From Bradyrhizobium cosmicum (lineage in GTDB: Bacteria; Pseudomonadota; Alphaproteobacteria; Rhizobiales; Xanthobacteraceae), in NCBI RefSeq assembly GCF_007290395.2, contig NZ_CP041656.2:4712001-4776000 (forward strand): a stretch of 64,000 bases of DNA. The letters are read 5' to 3'. Made by a program: the position numbers and the translations under genes. The notes under the pieces are model-generated. The model saw only the letters and a program-made list of their open reading frames with translations, was not told the origin of the DNA and made no database searches. How positions within the stretch are numbered: position 1 is the first letter of the stretch; every line of letters begins with the position of its first letter. Positions 39,548-46,973 of the stretch are shown here, piece by piece.

Positions 39548-39563
39548 CGGCTCTTGCTTTGCA
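39548..39563 (+). promoter_or_regulatory. Candidate RpoN promoter of the TPR-like gene
   Basis: CGGCTCT-TGCT-TTGCA keeps the GG/GC spacing and -12 box; the -24 box is poor. Weak call supported mainly by the shared NifA site. Confidence 0.35.
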
Positions 39564-39668
39564 ACAGCGTGACCTGCCGCCCGATGCCAGGAACTGCACC
39601 TGCGTTGGCGTGCAAGGACGCAAGAATTGGACGCCCGGTACGAACAATCATGGATCATCGTGATCGCC

Positions 39669-40139
39669 ATGCTCGCTGACACCGACGCCATCAATTTCGG
39701 AGAGCTTCCGCCGGAGATCGATGCCCTGCTGCAGCAGGGTGTCATCAGCTACCGCCGCGATCCGATCGAGGCCGATCGCATCTTCCGCCAGGCACTGGAC
39801 GCCGCGCCGACCGAGCTTGCGGTGTATTTTTGCCTCTACAAGATCCACACCTATCGCGGCTATCTCGACGAGGCCCAGGAAATGGCCGAACGCGGCCTGC
39901 GCGAAGCCGCGCTGCAGGCTGGCTGGAAAGCCGACTGGCGAGGCTGGCAGCCTCAGGATGAGCTGCCGGAAGGGGCCGGACGCTTTGCCCTCTACACGCT
40001 GAAGGCGCTCGCGTTCATCCATTTGAGGAAGGACAACCGGAAGCAGGCGCACGAGCTTCTCATGGCCTTGCGCAGGCTCGATCCCGCGGGCGCCGTCGGC
40101 TGGTCGGTCGTGGCCGCCCTCGCGGATGGACTGCAATGA
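39669..40139 (+). CDS. TPR-like nif-associated protein
   Basis: 156 residues. Helical repeats: DPIEADRIFRQALDAAPTELAVYFCLYKIHTYRGYLDEAQEMAERGLREAA and ALYTLKALAFIHLRKDNRKQAHELLMALRRLDP resemble two to three tetratricopeptide units. A paralogue with the same repeat layout and the spacing phrase ADWRxxxx is at 46424-46954. Probably a scaffold for nitrogenase maturation or protection, but no function is known to me. Heads a plus-strand block TPR-DUF59-hydrolase-small ORF. Confidence 0.75.
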   Translation: MLADTDAINFGELPPEIDALLQQGVISYRRDPIEADRIFRQALDAAPTELAVYFCLYKIHTYRGYLDEAQEMAERGLREAALQAGWKADWRGWQPQDELPEGAGRFALYTLKALAFIHLRKDNRKQAHELLMALRRLDPAGAVGWSVVAALADGLQ

Positions 40140-40146
40140 GGCCGTG

Positions 40147-40476
40147 ATGATGACGTCCGCTGTTGCCGACAAGGATGCATTGGTCACCGAGATCGTCGCG
40201 GCACTGCGGACCGTGCACGACCCCGAAATTCCCGTGAACATCTACGATCTCGGGCTGATCTACCGGATCGAGCCGAAGAACGACGGCCTGGTCGAGATCG
40301 ACATGACCTTGACCGCGCCCGGCTGCCCCGTCGCCGGCGAGATTCTGACCTGGGTGGAGACGGCGGTCCGCGCCATCGACGGCATCGCCGGGGTCGAGGT
40401 TCGGCTGGTGTTCGATCCGCCCTGGGACAGCTCGCGGATGTCCGATGACGTCAAGCTCGAGCTCGGCCTGCTCTAG
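40147..40476 (+). CDS. MIP18/DUF59-family Fe-S assembly protein (SufT/PaaD-like)
   Basis: 109 residues. ALRTVHDPEIPVNIYDLGLIYRIE and MTLTAPGCPVAGEILTWVETAVRAI are the DUF59 hallmarks, including the reactive Cys in APGCP. Members help assemble or insert Fe-S clusters. GAGG precedes the ATG at 40147 (a second ATG follows directly). 7 bp behind the TPR gene, so co-transcribed. Confidence 0.87.
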   Translation: MMTSAVADKDALVTEIVAALRTVHDPEIPVNIYDLGLIYRIEPKNDGLVEIDMTLTAPGCPVAGEILTWVETAVRAIDGIAGVEVRLVFDPPWDSSRMSDDVKLELGLL

Positions 40477-40512
40477 CGACACGGCCGAAGCACATCAACA
40501 AGGAGGATGCAC

Positions 40513-41247
40513 ATGATCGAACTGACCGCAGGCGACGGAAGCCATTTTTCCGCCTATCGCGCCGATCCGGCGGAGACCCCAAAGGGAGCCGTGGTCGTTC
40601 TTCAGGACGTCTTCGGCATCACGCCCGCCATCCGGAAGGCCGTGGACACGTTTGCCGCCACGGGCTATGTCGCGATCGCACCATCCTTGTTCGATCGGGT
40701 GAAACCGGGTGTAAGTCTCAACCAGGACGAATCCGGCCGGGCTGACGGCACGGCGATCTCTGAGCAGATCGGCAAGGTCCAGGCGATCTCCGACATTCAG
40801 GCTGCGGTGGATGCGGTGAAGGACGCCGGCAAGGTCGCGATCGTCGGCTACTGCTGGGGAGGCGACCTCGCCTACTCCGCCGGCAACAAGATCGACGGCA
40901 TCGCCTGCGTGGTCGGCTATGACGGCAGCGAGATCGTTGCCGACTACCGCGAAAAGCGCAAAGTGCCGACGCTGCTGCATTTCGGCGACAACGATCCGCG
41001 GGTTTCGCTGGAGCAGATCACCCAATTCCGCGCCTATCGCCCCGACGTCAGCGCCTTCACCTATCCAGGCGACAGCTATCGCGAGGACGCAGGTGATCAG
41101 GCGCTGGCGCGCACTCAGTTCTGGATCTCGCAATATGTCGAAGGCCAGCCGCCCATTCTCCTGAAGAATGCCGGTGCCTATGCGCAAGCCAAGACCGAGA
41201 AGAAGAAAAAGAAGAAGGACGACGATCTCGGACCGCCGATGGATTGA
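40513..41247 (+). CDS. Dienelactone hydrolase-family protein with altered active site and lysine tail
   Basis: 244 residues from the ATG at 40513, which has AGGAGG 6 nt upstream. Nucleophile Cys114 (VGYCWGGDL) and Asp161 (FGDNDP) of the DLH triad are present, but the His of the usual YPGAxHxF motif is replaced: TYPGDSYRED has Tyr189 there. The C-terminus ends in KTEKKKKKKDDDLGPPMD, unusual for the family. Hydrolase activity is doubtful without the His. Position in the nif block suggests a specialised role; none is known to me. Confidence 0.8.
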   Translation: MIELTAGDGSHFSAYRADPAETPKGAVVVLQDVFGITPAIRKAVDTFAATGYVAIAPSLFDRVKPGVSLNQDESGRADGTAISEQIGKVQAISDIQAAVDAVKDAGKVAIVGYCWGGDLAYSAGNKIDGIACVVGYDGSEIVADYREKRKVPTLLHFGDNDPRVSLEQITQFRAYRPDVSAFTYPGDSYREDAGDQALARTQFWISQYVEGQPPILLKNAGAYAQAKTEKKKKKKDDDLGPPMD

Positions 41248-41282
41248 CGGCTCGCCCGTCCGCGACCTGGAAGGAGCACCGC

Positions 41283-41528
41283 ATGCTTCCGACGACCATT
41301 CTCATCGACGATGCACCACGCTGCGTGGTTCGTCCGACCGACAGCAAGGATCTCAATCGCTTCATCCGCAACGGCAAGGCCTTCCTGCTAGCCGAAAGGG
41401 TCGACGGCAAGATCACGCACCGGCCCGCCAACGAGTCCGAGCTCGGGCATTGGCGGAACGGCCTCGCCCTGCACGAGGCGTGGGGCGGCTCGGAGGAGGA
41501 TTTCTTCGGCTTGCCGCTGCCGGGATGA
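41283..41528 (+). CDS. Small nif-associated protein, unknown function
   Basis: 81 residues, LPTTILIDDAPRCVVRPTDSKDLNRF ... GHWRNGLALHEAWGGSEEDFFGLPLPG. No motif recognised; acidic C-terminus. GGAAGGAG lies about 6 nt before the ATG at 41283, giving a strong start. It is 35 bp behind the DLH-like gene, last in the plus-strand block and convergent with the truncated haemoglobin. Confidence 0.7.
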   Translation: MLPTTILIDDAPRCVVRPTDSKDLNRFIRNGKAFLLAERVDGKITHRPANESELGHWRNGLALHEAWGGSEEDFFGLPLPG

Positions 41529-41540
41529 CGGGGCACAGGC

Positions 41541-41969
41541 TCAAGCCGGATGGCCGCCGGCATCATGCGGATTGCCGGCCTGGTTGCGCATCCAGTCGGC
41601 GAGACGGGACAGCGCCACGTCGAGCTCCTGGCGGGCCGCGCCGTCCGCGACCGTCTCGTCCAGCGCACCGCGCATGCAAAGCAGCCAGGCATCGCGCTCC
41701 GCACCTCCGATCGGAAAGCCCATGTGCCGCTGGCGCAACCGCGGATGCCCCTTCTCGACCGAATAGAGCTTCGCGCCGCCGGTCCACTCCGTGAGATAGC
41801 GCTTCAGCACCTGCTTGGTGGGGTCCAGGTCGGAGGGATGCATGGCGCGGATACAAGCGGCCTCCGGCAGCTCATCCATTCGCCGATAGAAGCTCTCGAC
41901 CAGCCGGTCGATGGTGACCGTGCCGCCGATCCGCTCAAACATTGAAACCACGACTGCCGTCTCGCTCAT
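41541..41969 (-). CDS. Truncated haemoglobin, group II
   Basis: 142 residues. LFxRIGG-type start (MFERIGGTVTIDRLVESFYRRMD), GHPRLRQRHMGFPIGGAERDAWLLCM with proximal His82 and the group II Trp95 (G8) identify a trHbO-type globin. Such proteins bind O2 or NO and protect or feed respiratory and nitrogenase systems. AAGGAG lies before the ATG at 41969. It is the last gene of the long minus-strand series that begins with nifB. Confidence 0.88.
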   Translation of the reverse strand: MSETAVVVSMFERIGGTVTIDRLVESFYRRMDELPEAACIRAMHPSDLDPTKQVLKRYLTEWTGGAKLYSVEKGHPRLRQRHMGFPIGGAERDAWLLCMRGALDETVADGAARQELDVALSRLADWMRNQAGNPHDAGGHPA

Positions 41970-42018
41970 TCGTGTCCCGCTCCTTGCTACGCCGTGCTTT
42001 CTCCCGGCCGCAGGGGTC

Positions 42019-42186
42019 TCACTCGTCCATGCTGGGCGACAAGATGACCTCTGCCGGCGCGCCCGGGCCTTGCCCTGCGACGAATTCCAGCGCCGCAACG
42101 CGCGACAGCCCTCCGCCACTGTCCACCAGGACGACCGCGTCGCCGGGCAGCCTGTTCAATTCCTCGAGCAGCTGAGCGACGGTCAT
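42019..42186 (-). CDS. Small protein of unknown function (55 aa)
   Basis: Reads MTVAQLLEELNRLPGDAVVLV with DSGGGLSRVAALEFVAG later and ends SMDE. The amphipathic start and a clean fit in the 220-bp gap between the Rieske and haemoglobin genes support it; it begins 4 bp after the Rieske stop. The ribosome site (GGA, about 8 nt upstream) is modest. No family recognised. Confidence 0.55.
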   Translation of the reverse strand: MTVAQLLEELNRLPGDAVVLVDSGGGLSRVAALEFVAGQGPGAPAEVILSPSMDE

Positions 42187-42190
42187 GGGG

Positions 42191-42640
42191 TCATTCCGGG
42201 TGGATCATGATCTCCATGGTCTCGTCGTGGTCGTCGAACGGATCGCGCGGCTGGTCGTCCTCGACCAGCCGCTCACCGCACAGGCAGACCTCGCCGTCGA
42301 CCACCGCAAGCGCGATCGGCTCCAAACTCTTTCCTTGACATGGTCCGTCGATGCCGAGCCCGCTGTCGATCTCGAAGGTCGCGCCATGACGGCCGCACTT
42401 GAGAAAGGCGCGGTCCGGCGTGAAGAAGTCGCCGCTGCCGATGTTGAGCCACACGCCATCATGCGGGCAGGCATTGACATAGCCGATGTAGTCGTTGTCG
42501 TGCGTCCTGATCACGACGATCGGGAACGGCCGGCTCTCGCCTGACGCGTCGATGCGCGACAGGCTGAAGGCCTTCGCGCCGCCACGTTCGACCGCGTCGG
42601 TGGCGCAGATGACGAAGACTTCGATCTCATCGGTGTCCAT
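42191..42640 (-). CDS. Rieske [2Fe-2S] protein, nif-associated (paralogue 1)
   Basis: 149 residues. Cluster motifs NACPHDGVW (CxH) and FLKCGRHGATFEIDSG (CxxH) are complete, as in soluble Rieske ferredoxins. The tail GIDGPCQGKSLEPIALAVVDGEVCLCGERLVEDD is shared with the second Rieske protein at 53307. No membrane helix, so probably a soluble electron carrier. In the nifB transcript. Confidence 0.86.
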   Translation of the reverse strand: MDTDEIEVFVICATDAVERGGAKAFSLSRIDASGESRPFPIVVIRTHDNDYIGYVNACPHDGVWLNIGSGDFFTPDRAFLKCGRHGATFEIDSGLGIDGPCQGKSLEPIALAVVDGEVCLCGERLVEDDQPRDPFDDHDETMEIMIHPE

Positions 42641-42658
42641 GCGATTCCCTTTCCGGCC

Positions 42659-42883
42659 CTAGGCCGCGGCCGGCGCGGCGGCCTCCTTCAGCGCGTTCAG
42701 CTCTTCCCGCGTCAACCGAAACACGCCTCGGCCCCCGGCCAGCGCCTGGTAAACATCACCAGCCTTGTCGCTGAGGAAGTTGAACCAGTCCTGCGGCGCG
42801 AGGCTCGCCGGTCGCTCGCCGATCTCGACCACAGTGCCGTTCGGCGCGAAACGCGCATGCAGCACAATGTTCTGCGTCTCCAT
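42659..42883 (-). CDS. Small nif-associated protein, unknown function
   Basis: 74 residues: METQNIVLHARFAPNGTVVEIGERPASL ... FRLTREELNALKEAAAPAAA. GGAGG lies 5 nt before the ATG at 42883. A beta-rich N-terminal half and helical C-terminus are suggested. It sits between an adrenodoxin-type ferredoxin and the Rieske protein, so it may help one of them. Not a NifT, which is found elsewhere in this window. Confidence 0.7.
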   Translation of the reverse strand: METQNIVLHARFAPNGTVVEIGERPASLAPQDWFNFLSDKAGDVYQALAGGRGVFRLTREELNALKEAAAPAAA

Positions 42884-42900
42884 CTGTCCCTCCCCCGCCT

Positions 42901-43209
42901 TCACAGGCCCGAACCAAAGCCGAGCAGCTCGATCTTGACGTCTTCCGTTCCCAGCACGGTGGCCTGGCAGGCGAGCCGCGACTTCGAGCCGACACCGACG
43001 ATGGAATCCAGCTTCTCGTTCTCGAGCCGCGCGATCTTCGACAGGCCTTTGCGGCCTTCCTGCACGTAGATGTGGCAGGAGCCGCATTTGGCCTGGCCCT
43101 CGCACTTGTGCGGGACCGCGATCTCGGCCCCCAGCAGCGCCGCCAGCAGCGTCGTTCCTTCCGAGACCTCGATGGTCTTGCCTTCCGGCAGCACGGTCAG
43201 GGTCGTCAT
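42901..43209 (-). CDS. [2Fe-2S] ferredoxin (adrenodoxin-type spacing)
   Basis: 102 residues from the ATG at 43209. VPHKCEGQAKCGSCHIYVQEG and LACQ give Cx5Cx2C...C, the adrenodoxin/Isc ferredoxin spacing rather than the plant Cx4Cx2C one. A small soluble electron carrier or cluster-assembly ferredoxin. Downstream of the DegT-like gene in the nifB series. Confidence 0.88.
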   Translation of the reverse strand: MTTLTVLPEGKTIEVSEGTTLLAALLGAEIAVPHKCEGQAKCGSCHIYVQEGRKGLSKIARLENEKLDSIVGVGSKSRLACQATVLGTEDVKIELLGFGSGL

Positions 43210-43243
43210 GGTTCTCATCCTCTCTGTTACGTTGACTTCCAAC

Positions 43244-44452
43244 TCAATAGATCGCTGCGCCGGCACCTACGTTGATCGAGGCGTCCTTCATGGTCTCGAC
43301 GATGAACTCGATATGGGCATCGGTGAGATGCGTGTGGAACGGCAGCGCGACGGCGCGGTCGGCGATCTTTTCGGTGACCAGGAGGTCGCCGCGGCGATAG
43401 CCGAGATCGAAATAGTGCCGCTGCAGATGCAGCGGATGGCTGTAAGCCGTCGCCTCGACCTGCTCGACCCGAAGATCCTCGGCGATGGCGTCGCGACTGG
43501 AGCGGGAGAAGCGCGTGCCGAGATGCACGAGATAGAGCAGCCAGTTCACCTCGGTCACGTCGGGGGCGATATAGGGCGGCTTGATCCCCTCGAAGGACTG
43601 GACATGCGTTGCGTAGAGATCTTCGGTCAGCCGGCGCCGCTCGATGATTTCGTCGATGCGCGCGAGCTGCGCGAGCCCGAGCGCAGCCGCAAGATCGCTG
43701 ATTCCGGCCTGGTAGGGCGCGGCGGAGCCGACCACGACGGAAGAGCGCTCGTCCAGCCGGTGCGAACGATGCCGGCGCAAGGTCATGGCAAGGTCGATGT
43801 CGTCGGTGACGACCATGCCACCCTCACCGCACGTCAGGAGCGAGGGCTGGGAGAAGTCGAATATGGCGGCATCGCCGAATGTTCCGACCAGTTCGCCCTT
43901 GTAGCGTGAGCCTATCGCCTCGGTGGAATCCTCCAGCAGCACAAGATTGTGCCGCGACGCGATATCGCAAAGCTCGGACCAGGCCGCTGGATGGCCGTTG
44001 TTGTTACCGGCAATGATGGCGCGGGTCCTGGGCGAGATGCGCTCCTCGACCTTCTGCGGCGCCAATACGCCCGACCAATAGTCGATATCGGCAAACACCG
44101 GCCGCGCCCCGGCAAGGCTGATCGCGTGCGCGGTTTCGCGGAACGAATAGGCCGAAGCAATGACCTCGTCGCCTGCGCCGATGCGGCAAGCTTTCAGCGC
44201 GAGTAGCAGCCCGATCGTTCCATTCGGTACCGCGACTGCGTATTTCCGGCCGAGGTAGCCGGCAAAGGCCGTCTCAAACGCTTCCGCAACAGGTCCATTC
44301 GAGAGCCGCGGCGAACGCAGCACCGCGTCCACCGCGGCGATCTCGGCGACCGTGATGTCGGGATCCGACAGGGGAATGAAGGATTCGTTCCCTGTCCCGA
44401 CCGACTCCTCGTCGATCTCCTCTACCTCATAGACCAGCGCGGGCTCGGTCAT
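43244..44452 (-). CDS. DegT/DnrJ/EryC1-fold protein lacking the PLP lysine
   Basis: 402 residues from the ATG at 44452. The fold is plain: FIPLSDPDITVAEIAAVDAVLRSPRLSNGP, VPNGTIGLLLALKA, GDEVIASAYSFRETAHAI and LVLLEDSTEAIGSRYKG. The active-site strand, normally SFHxxKxxTTGEGG, reads FSQPSLLTCGEGG, so Ser204 replaces the lysine that forms the Schiff base. It should not be an ordinary transaminase; PLP lyase or dehydratase chemistry (compare ColD, where His replaces Lys) or a structural role is possible. Overlaps the upstream 89-aa gene as ATGA. Confidence 0.82.
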   Translation of the reverse strand: MTEPALVYEVEEIDEESVGTGNESFIPLSDPDITVAEIAAVDAVLRSPRLSNGPVAEAFETAFAGYLGRKYAVAVPNGTIGLLLALKACRIGAGDEVIASAYSFRETAHAISLAGARPVFADIDYWSGVLAPQKVEERISPRTRAIIAGNNNGHPAAWSELCDIASRHNLVLLEDSTEAIGSRYKGELVGTFGDAAIFDFSQPSLLTCGEGGMVVTDDIDLAMTLRRHRSHRLDERSSVVVGSAAPYQAGISDLAAALGLAQLARIDEIIERRRLTEDLYATHVQSFEGIKPPYIAPDVTEVNWLLYLVHLGTRFSRSSRDAIAEDLRVEQVEATAYSHPLHLQRHYFDLGYRRGDLLVTEKIADRAVALPFHTHLTDAHIEFIVETMKDASINVGAGAAIY

Positions 44453-44718
44453 GATGCTGCACCCCGCTTTGCGAGGACGATGCCGGTCGCACGCTCCGGA
44501 TCTGCGGTAATCTGCGCACAATGATCCGCACTATCGAGCAGATGCAGGTCGAATTCCCGGAACGAGCGGAACGGCGTCTCCGTCACGTCGGACGCGTCGC
44601 AGCGGATCCAGGCGAGATGCGGGTATTTACGCCGCAGCTCCGAGTAGGCCTGCGAGCCCGCATCCGACGACGCAAGCATCTGTTCGATCTCTGCCAATTC
44701 GCTTGCCACCAAAGCCAT
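44449..44718 (-). CDS. Small nif-associated protein, unknown function
   Basis: 89 residues: MALVASELAEIEQMLASSDAG ... ELRRKYPHLAWIRCDASDVTETPFRSFREFDLHLLD. One Cys. No family I can name with confidence. Translationally coupled to the DegT-like gene (4-bp overlap), which suggests the two work together. Intermediate ribosome site. Confidence 0.7.
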   Translation of the reverse strand: MALVASELAEIEQMLASSDAGSQAYSELRRKYPHLAWIRCDASDVTETPFRSFREFDLHLLDSADHCAQITADPERATGIVLAKRGAAS

Positions 44719-44731
44719 CTCGCAAATCCCG

Positions 44732-45091
44732 CTATTGCCAAAACACGCGTTCGGGATCGGCGTTCAGGACGTCGGTCACCGATCCCAGTCGAGGGTGCGA
44801 CGAGTGCAATTCCCAGACGCCCCTCTTGTGATCCTTGCGGAAGAGCTGCCACATTGCGCTGGCCGCATCGTGGTGCAGCAACGCAACGTCGATGACGCCA
44901 CCTTCGGTATCGATATTCCGCGAGCAGCACGGGCTGACGACGAGATAGCCTCCAGTCACCGCGGTGACGTCAGGCGAGACGTAACGATAGCGCTGGCGCG
45001 ACTTGATGGCGCGCTCGATCCGCTTGCGATCGATATCGTTCGGATGCGCGGGTCGTCCGGTATCGAGCTTCCTCAACACAGCGGCGTTCAT
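44732..45091 (-). CDS. DUF3024-like nif-associated protein
   Basis: 119 residues from the ATG at 45091. The end, WELHSSHPRLGSVTDVLNADPERVFWQ, resembles the C-terminus of DUF3024 proteins (WxxYxxxP ... VDEDxxGCFW), and VVSPCCSRNIDTEGGVIDVALL carries adjacent cysteines with possible metal or redox function. Family assignment is by eye and tentative. It starts 4 bp after the second nifZ-like gene. Confidence 0.65.
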   Translation of the reverse strand: MNAAVLRKLDTGRPAHPNDIDRKRIERAIKSRQRYRYVSPDVTAVTGGYLVVSPCCSRNIDTEGGVIDVALLHHDAASAMWQLFRKDHKRGVWELHSSHPRLGSVTDVLNADPERVFWQ

Positions 45092-45095
45092 CGCG

Positions 45096-45347
45096 CTAAT
45101 TCCCCTGTAGCGGGCTGATCTCTTCCTCGAGGCATCCGACCACCAGCTTCTCGCCGAACTCAACGAGGTAGATCGGAAGGTTTGCATCCGTATGCCTGCC
45201 GACCTGGACGATTTCGCCGGTATCCCCGACTCCGACCAGACGACCATCAGCCGGTGCGTCCGGAAACGATCCGTCGTTCATCAAATCAGTCACCGCTTTG
45301 ACGCGCTGGCCCCACTGATATTTCGGGAGTCTCGGTTCAGGCATCAT
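45096..45347 (-). CDS. nifZ: NifZ-domain protein, second copy
   Basis: 83 residues. KYQWGQRVKAVTDLMNDGSFPDAPADGRLVGVGDTGEIVQVGRHTDANLPIYLVEFGEKLVVGCLEEEI is a NifZ domain with the terminal VxGCxEEE motif. NifZ is needed to form the second P-cluster of MoFe protein. Starts within the stop of the preceding nifZ (ATGA), so the two domains are made as separate chains in equal dose. Confidence 0.88.
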   Translation of the reverse strand: MMPEPRLPKYQWGQRVKAVTDLMNDGSFPDAPADGRLVGVGDTGEIVQVGRHTDANLPIYLVEFGEKLVVGCLEEEISPLQGN

Positions 45348-45661
45348 GATGTGGCTCCTGGCAGTGGCAGATCCTCGACCTCGTCGCGCGGCGTGACCGG
45401 ATCGAGCTCCTTGCGCTTCATCCCGACCCGATTGCCGCTTTCGAGGAATTCGACGCCGTAGATGTAAAATTGCTGCAGAAAGGTTCCGATCGAGACGACG
45501 TAACCGACCTCGCCCTTCTTCGCGAGGATGTCGCCGATCTCCTTGCCGGCATAAGTGCCGTCGTTTCGGATGGTGCGCTTGGCCCGCACTCTTTCGCCGA
45601 AATTGAAGAAAGGCGGCGCCGACAATTCGACGACGTCGCTGTCACGAACGATGTTGCTCAT
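45344..45661 (-). CDS. nifZ: NifZ, first copy
   Basis: 105 residues. FFNFGERVRAKRTIRNDGTYAGKEIGDILAKKGEVGYVVSIGTFLQQFYIYGVEFLESGNRVGMKRKEL is the classical NifZ domain, with a 20-residue N-terminal extension and an acidic C-terminal tail. The GCxEEE motif at the end is GMKRKEL, so this copy lacks the Cys that copy two keeps. Overlaps the LRV gene stop by 4 bp. Confidence 0.92.
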   Translation of the reverse strand: MSNIVRDSDVVELSAPPFFNFGERVRAKRTIRNDGTYAGKEIGDILAKKGEVGYVVSIGTFLQQFYIYGVEFLESGNRVGMKRKELDPVTPRDEVEDLPLPGATS

Positions 45662-46431
45662 GCCGAACTCCCTGAGCCTCGCTCCAGCCGCACCGACACC
45701 CTGGCGCGTGCGACCTCGCGCACCAGGCTGTCCTGGTCCTCGGCGAGATCGGACAATTCCGACACCGCCGCGCGGCTCGCCACCTCGTACCGGATGCGCC
45801 AGTCCGGATCGCGGCGCAGCAGCGTCAGGACCTCCGGCGAAAGCCGCCGGGCCACTTCCAGACGCACCGAGGCGTCGCAATCGTTGATCATGCCGAGCAG
45901 CCACCCGTCGGGAAGCCGCCGCGCCACCACACGGCGCACCTCGGCCTCCGGGTCGTCGATCATACGCCCGAGCAGCGGCGGCGCGATCCGGCGCGCGACC
46001 ACGAGGCGAACGTAGTAGTCCTCGTCGGACACCATGGGCAGCAGTTCGTCACCATCCAGAAGCGTGACAACCCGCATCCTCACCTCGCGATGCGGATCCT
46101 TCCGCAATCGCAGTGCGTATCGCTTCGGCAACCGTCGGACCGCGTTCCAGCGCACGGTTTCGTCGACATCGGCGAGCAGCGTCGGCAGCAGGAACACATT
46201 GGCGAATTTCGCAGCGATCGCGCGCACCTCGAAATGCGGGTGGCGGAGATAACTGTCCGCGAGGCCGGGATTCCAGTTGAAGAAGCGGTCAATCCGGCGG
46301 GCATAGCGGTCGTTGACGCAGGCATGCTTCAACCGGCAACGACCGCCGCCGCTCAGCGCAAGATGCGCACAGGCGGTGCAGTCGACTTCCTGGCCCTGCC
46401 AGTCGCGGGCTTCATCGATGTCGTCACTCAT
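45658..46431 (-). CDS. 4Fe-4S leucine-rich-repeat-variant (LRV) protein
   Basis: 257 residues. An N-terminal cysteine cluster DCTACAHLALSGGGRCRLKHAC binds [4Fe-4S], followed by about eight repeats of the type DPEAEVRRVVARRLPDGWLLGMINDCDASVRLEVARRLSPEVL. This is the organisation of the Azotobacter LRV protein, whose structure is known but function is not. Encoded between TPR and nifZ genes; the overlaps on both sides mark a tight operon. Likely a scaffold or Fe-S adaptor. Confidence 0.88.
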   Translation of the reverse strand: MSDDIDEARDWQGQEVDCTACAHLALSGGGRCRLKHACVNDRYARRIDRFFNWNPGLADSYLRHPHFEVRAIAAKFANVFLLPTLLADVDETVRWNAVRRLPKRYALRLRKDPHREVRMRVVTLLDGDELLPMVSDEDYYVRLVVARRIAPPLLGRMIDDPEAEVRRVVARRLPDGWLLGMINDCDASVRLEVARRLSPEVLTLLRRDPDWRIRYEVASRAAVSELSDLAEDQDSLVREVARARVSVRLERGSGSSA

Positions 46432-46954
46432 CGTCCCGCCCCATGCGTTCGAGCACACCGAGGAGAACCTTCGCCCCAATCTTGTCGGTCGGATCGAGCT
46501 CCAGCAGCTTGGCGACGGCCAGCCGCCCCTCCTCCATGCGTCCGAGCCGCATCTGGAGGTAGGCGTAGCCCTTCAGCGAGAACAGGAAGAACCGCGGCAG
46601 GACGCTCTCGTAGCGGCTGAATTCGGCGTCAGCCGCGCCCACAGTGCGCCAGTCGGCGGCGAAATGGTTCGCCTCGGCTGCTTTCTGCAGGCAGCGTTCG
46701 GCGACGTCGAGCGCCTCGGCGAGGCGCCCCTTGTAGAAATAGAAGCGATAGAGGCCGATCAGCACCGCCGCATGCCCGGGGGCGATCGCAGCGGCTTCCC
46801 GCAGGTGGTTTTCGGCAATATCGTCCAGATGGTAAGACAAGCCAGCCTGCCACAGATGATGCTCGGCTTCGCTGGGCAGCCCGCCGCCGAGCAACGCGCC
46901 GGCGAGCAGCGCGTCGTTGATCTCTGATTGCGGGCTGAATAGCGTGTCGGGCAT
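46424..46954 (-). CDS. TPR-like nif-associated protein (paralogue of 39669-40139)
   Basis: 176 residues from the ATG at 46954. AGLSYHLDDIAENHLREAAAIAPGHAAVLIGLYRFYFYKGRLAEALDVAERCLQKAA and FSLKGYAYLQMRLGRMEEGRLAVAKLLELDP are TPR-type helix pairs arranged as in the 39669 protein. Overlaps the LRV gene by 8 bp. No known function; probably scaffolding in nitrogenase maturation. Confidence 0.75.
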   Translation of the reverse strand: MPDTLFSPQSEINDALLAGALLGGGLPSEAEHHLWQAGLSYHLDDIAENHLREAAAIAPGHAAVLIGLYRFYFYKGRLAEALDVAERCLQKAAEANHFAADWRTVGAADAEFSRYESVLPRFFLFSLKGYAYLQMRLGRMEEGRLAVAKLLELDPTDKIGAKVLLGVLERMGRDDE

Positions 46955-46973
46955 CGGCTGTGGCCTATCGTCC

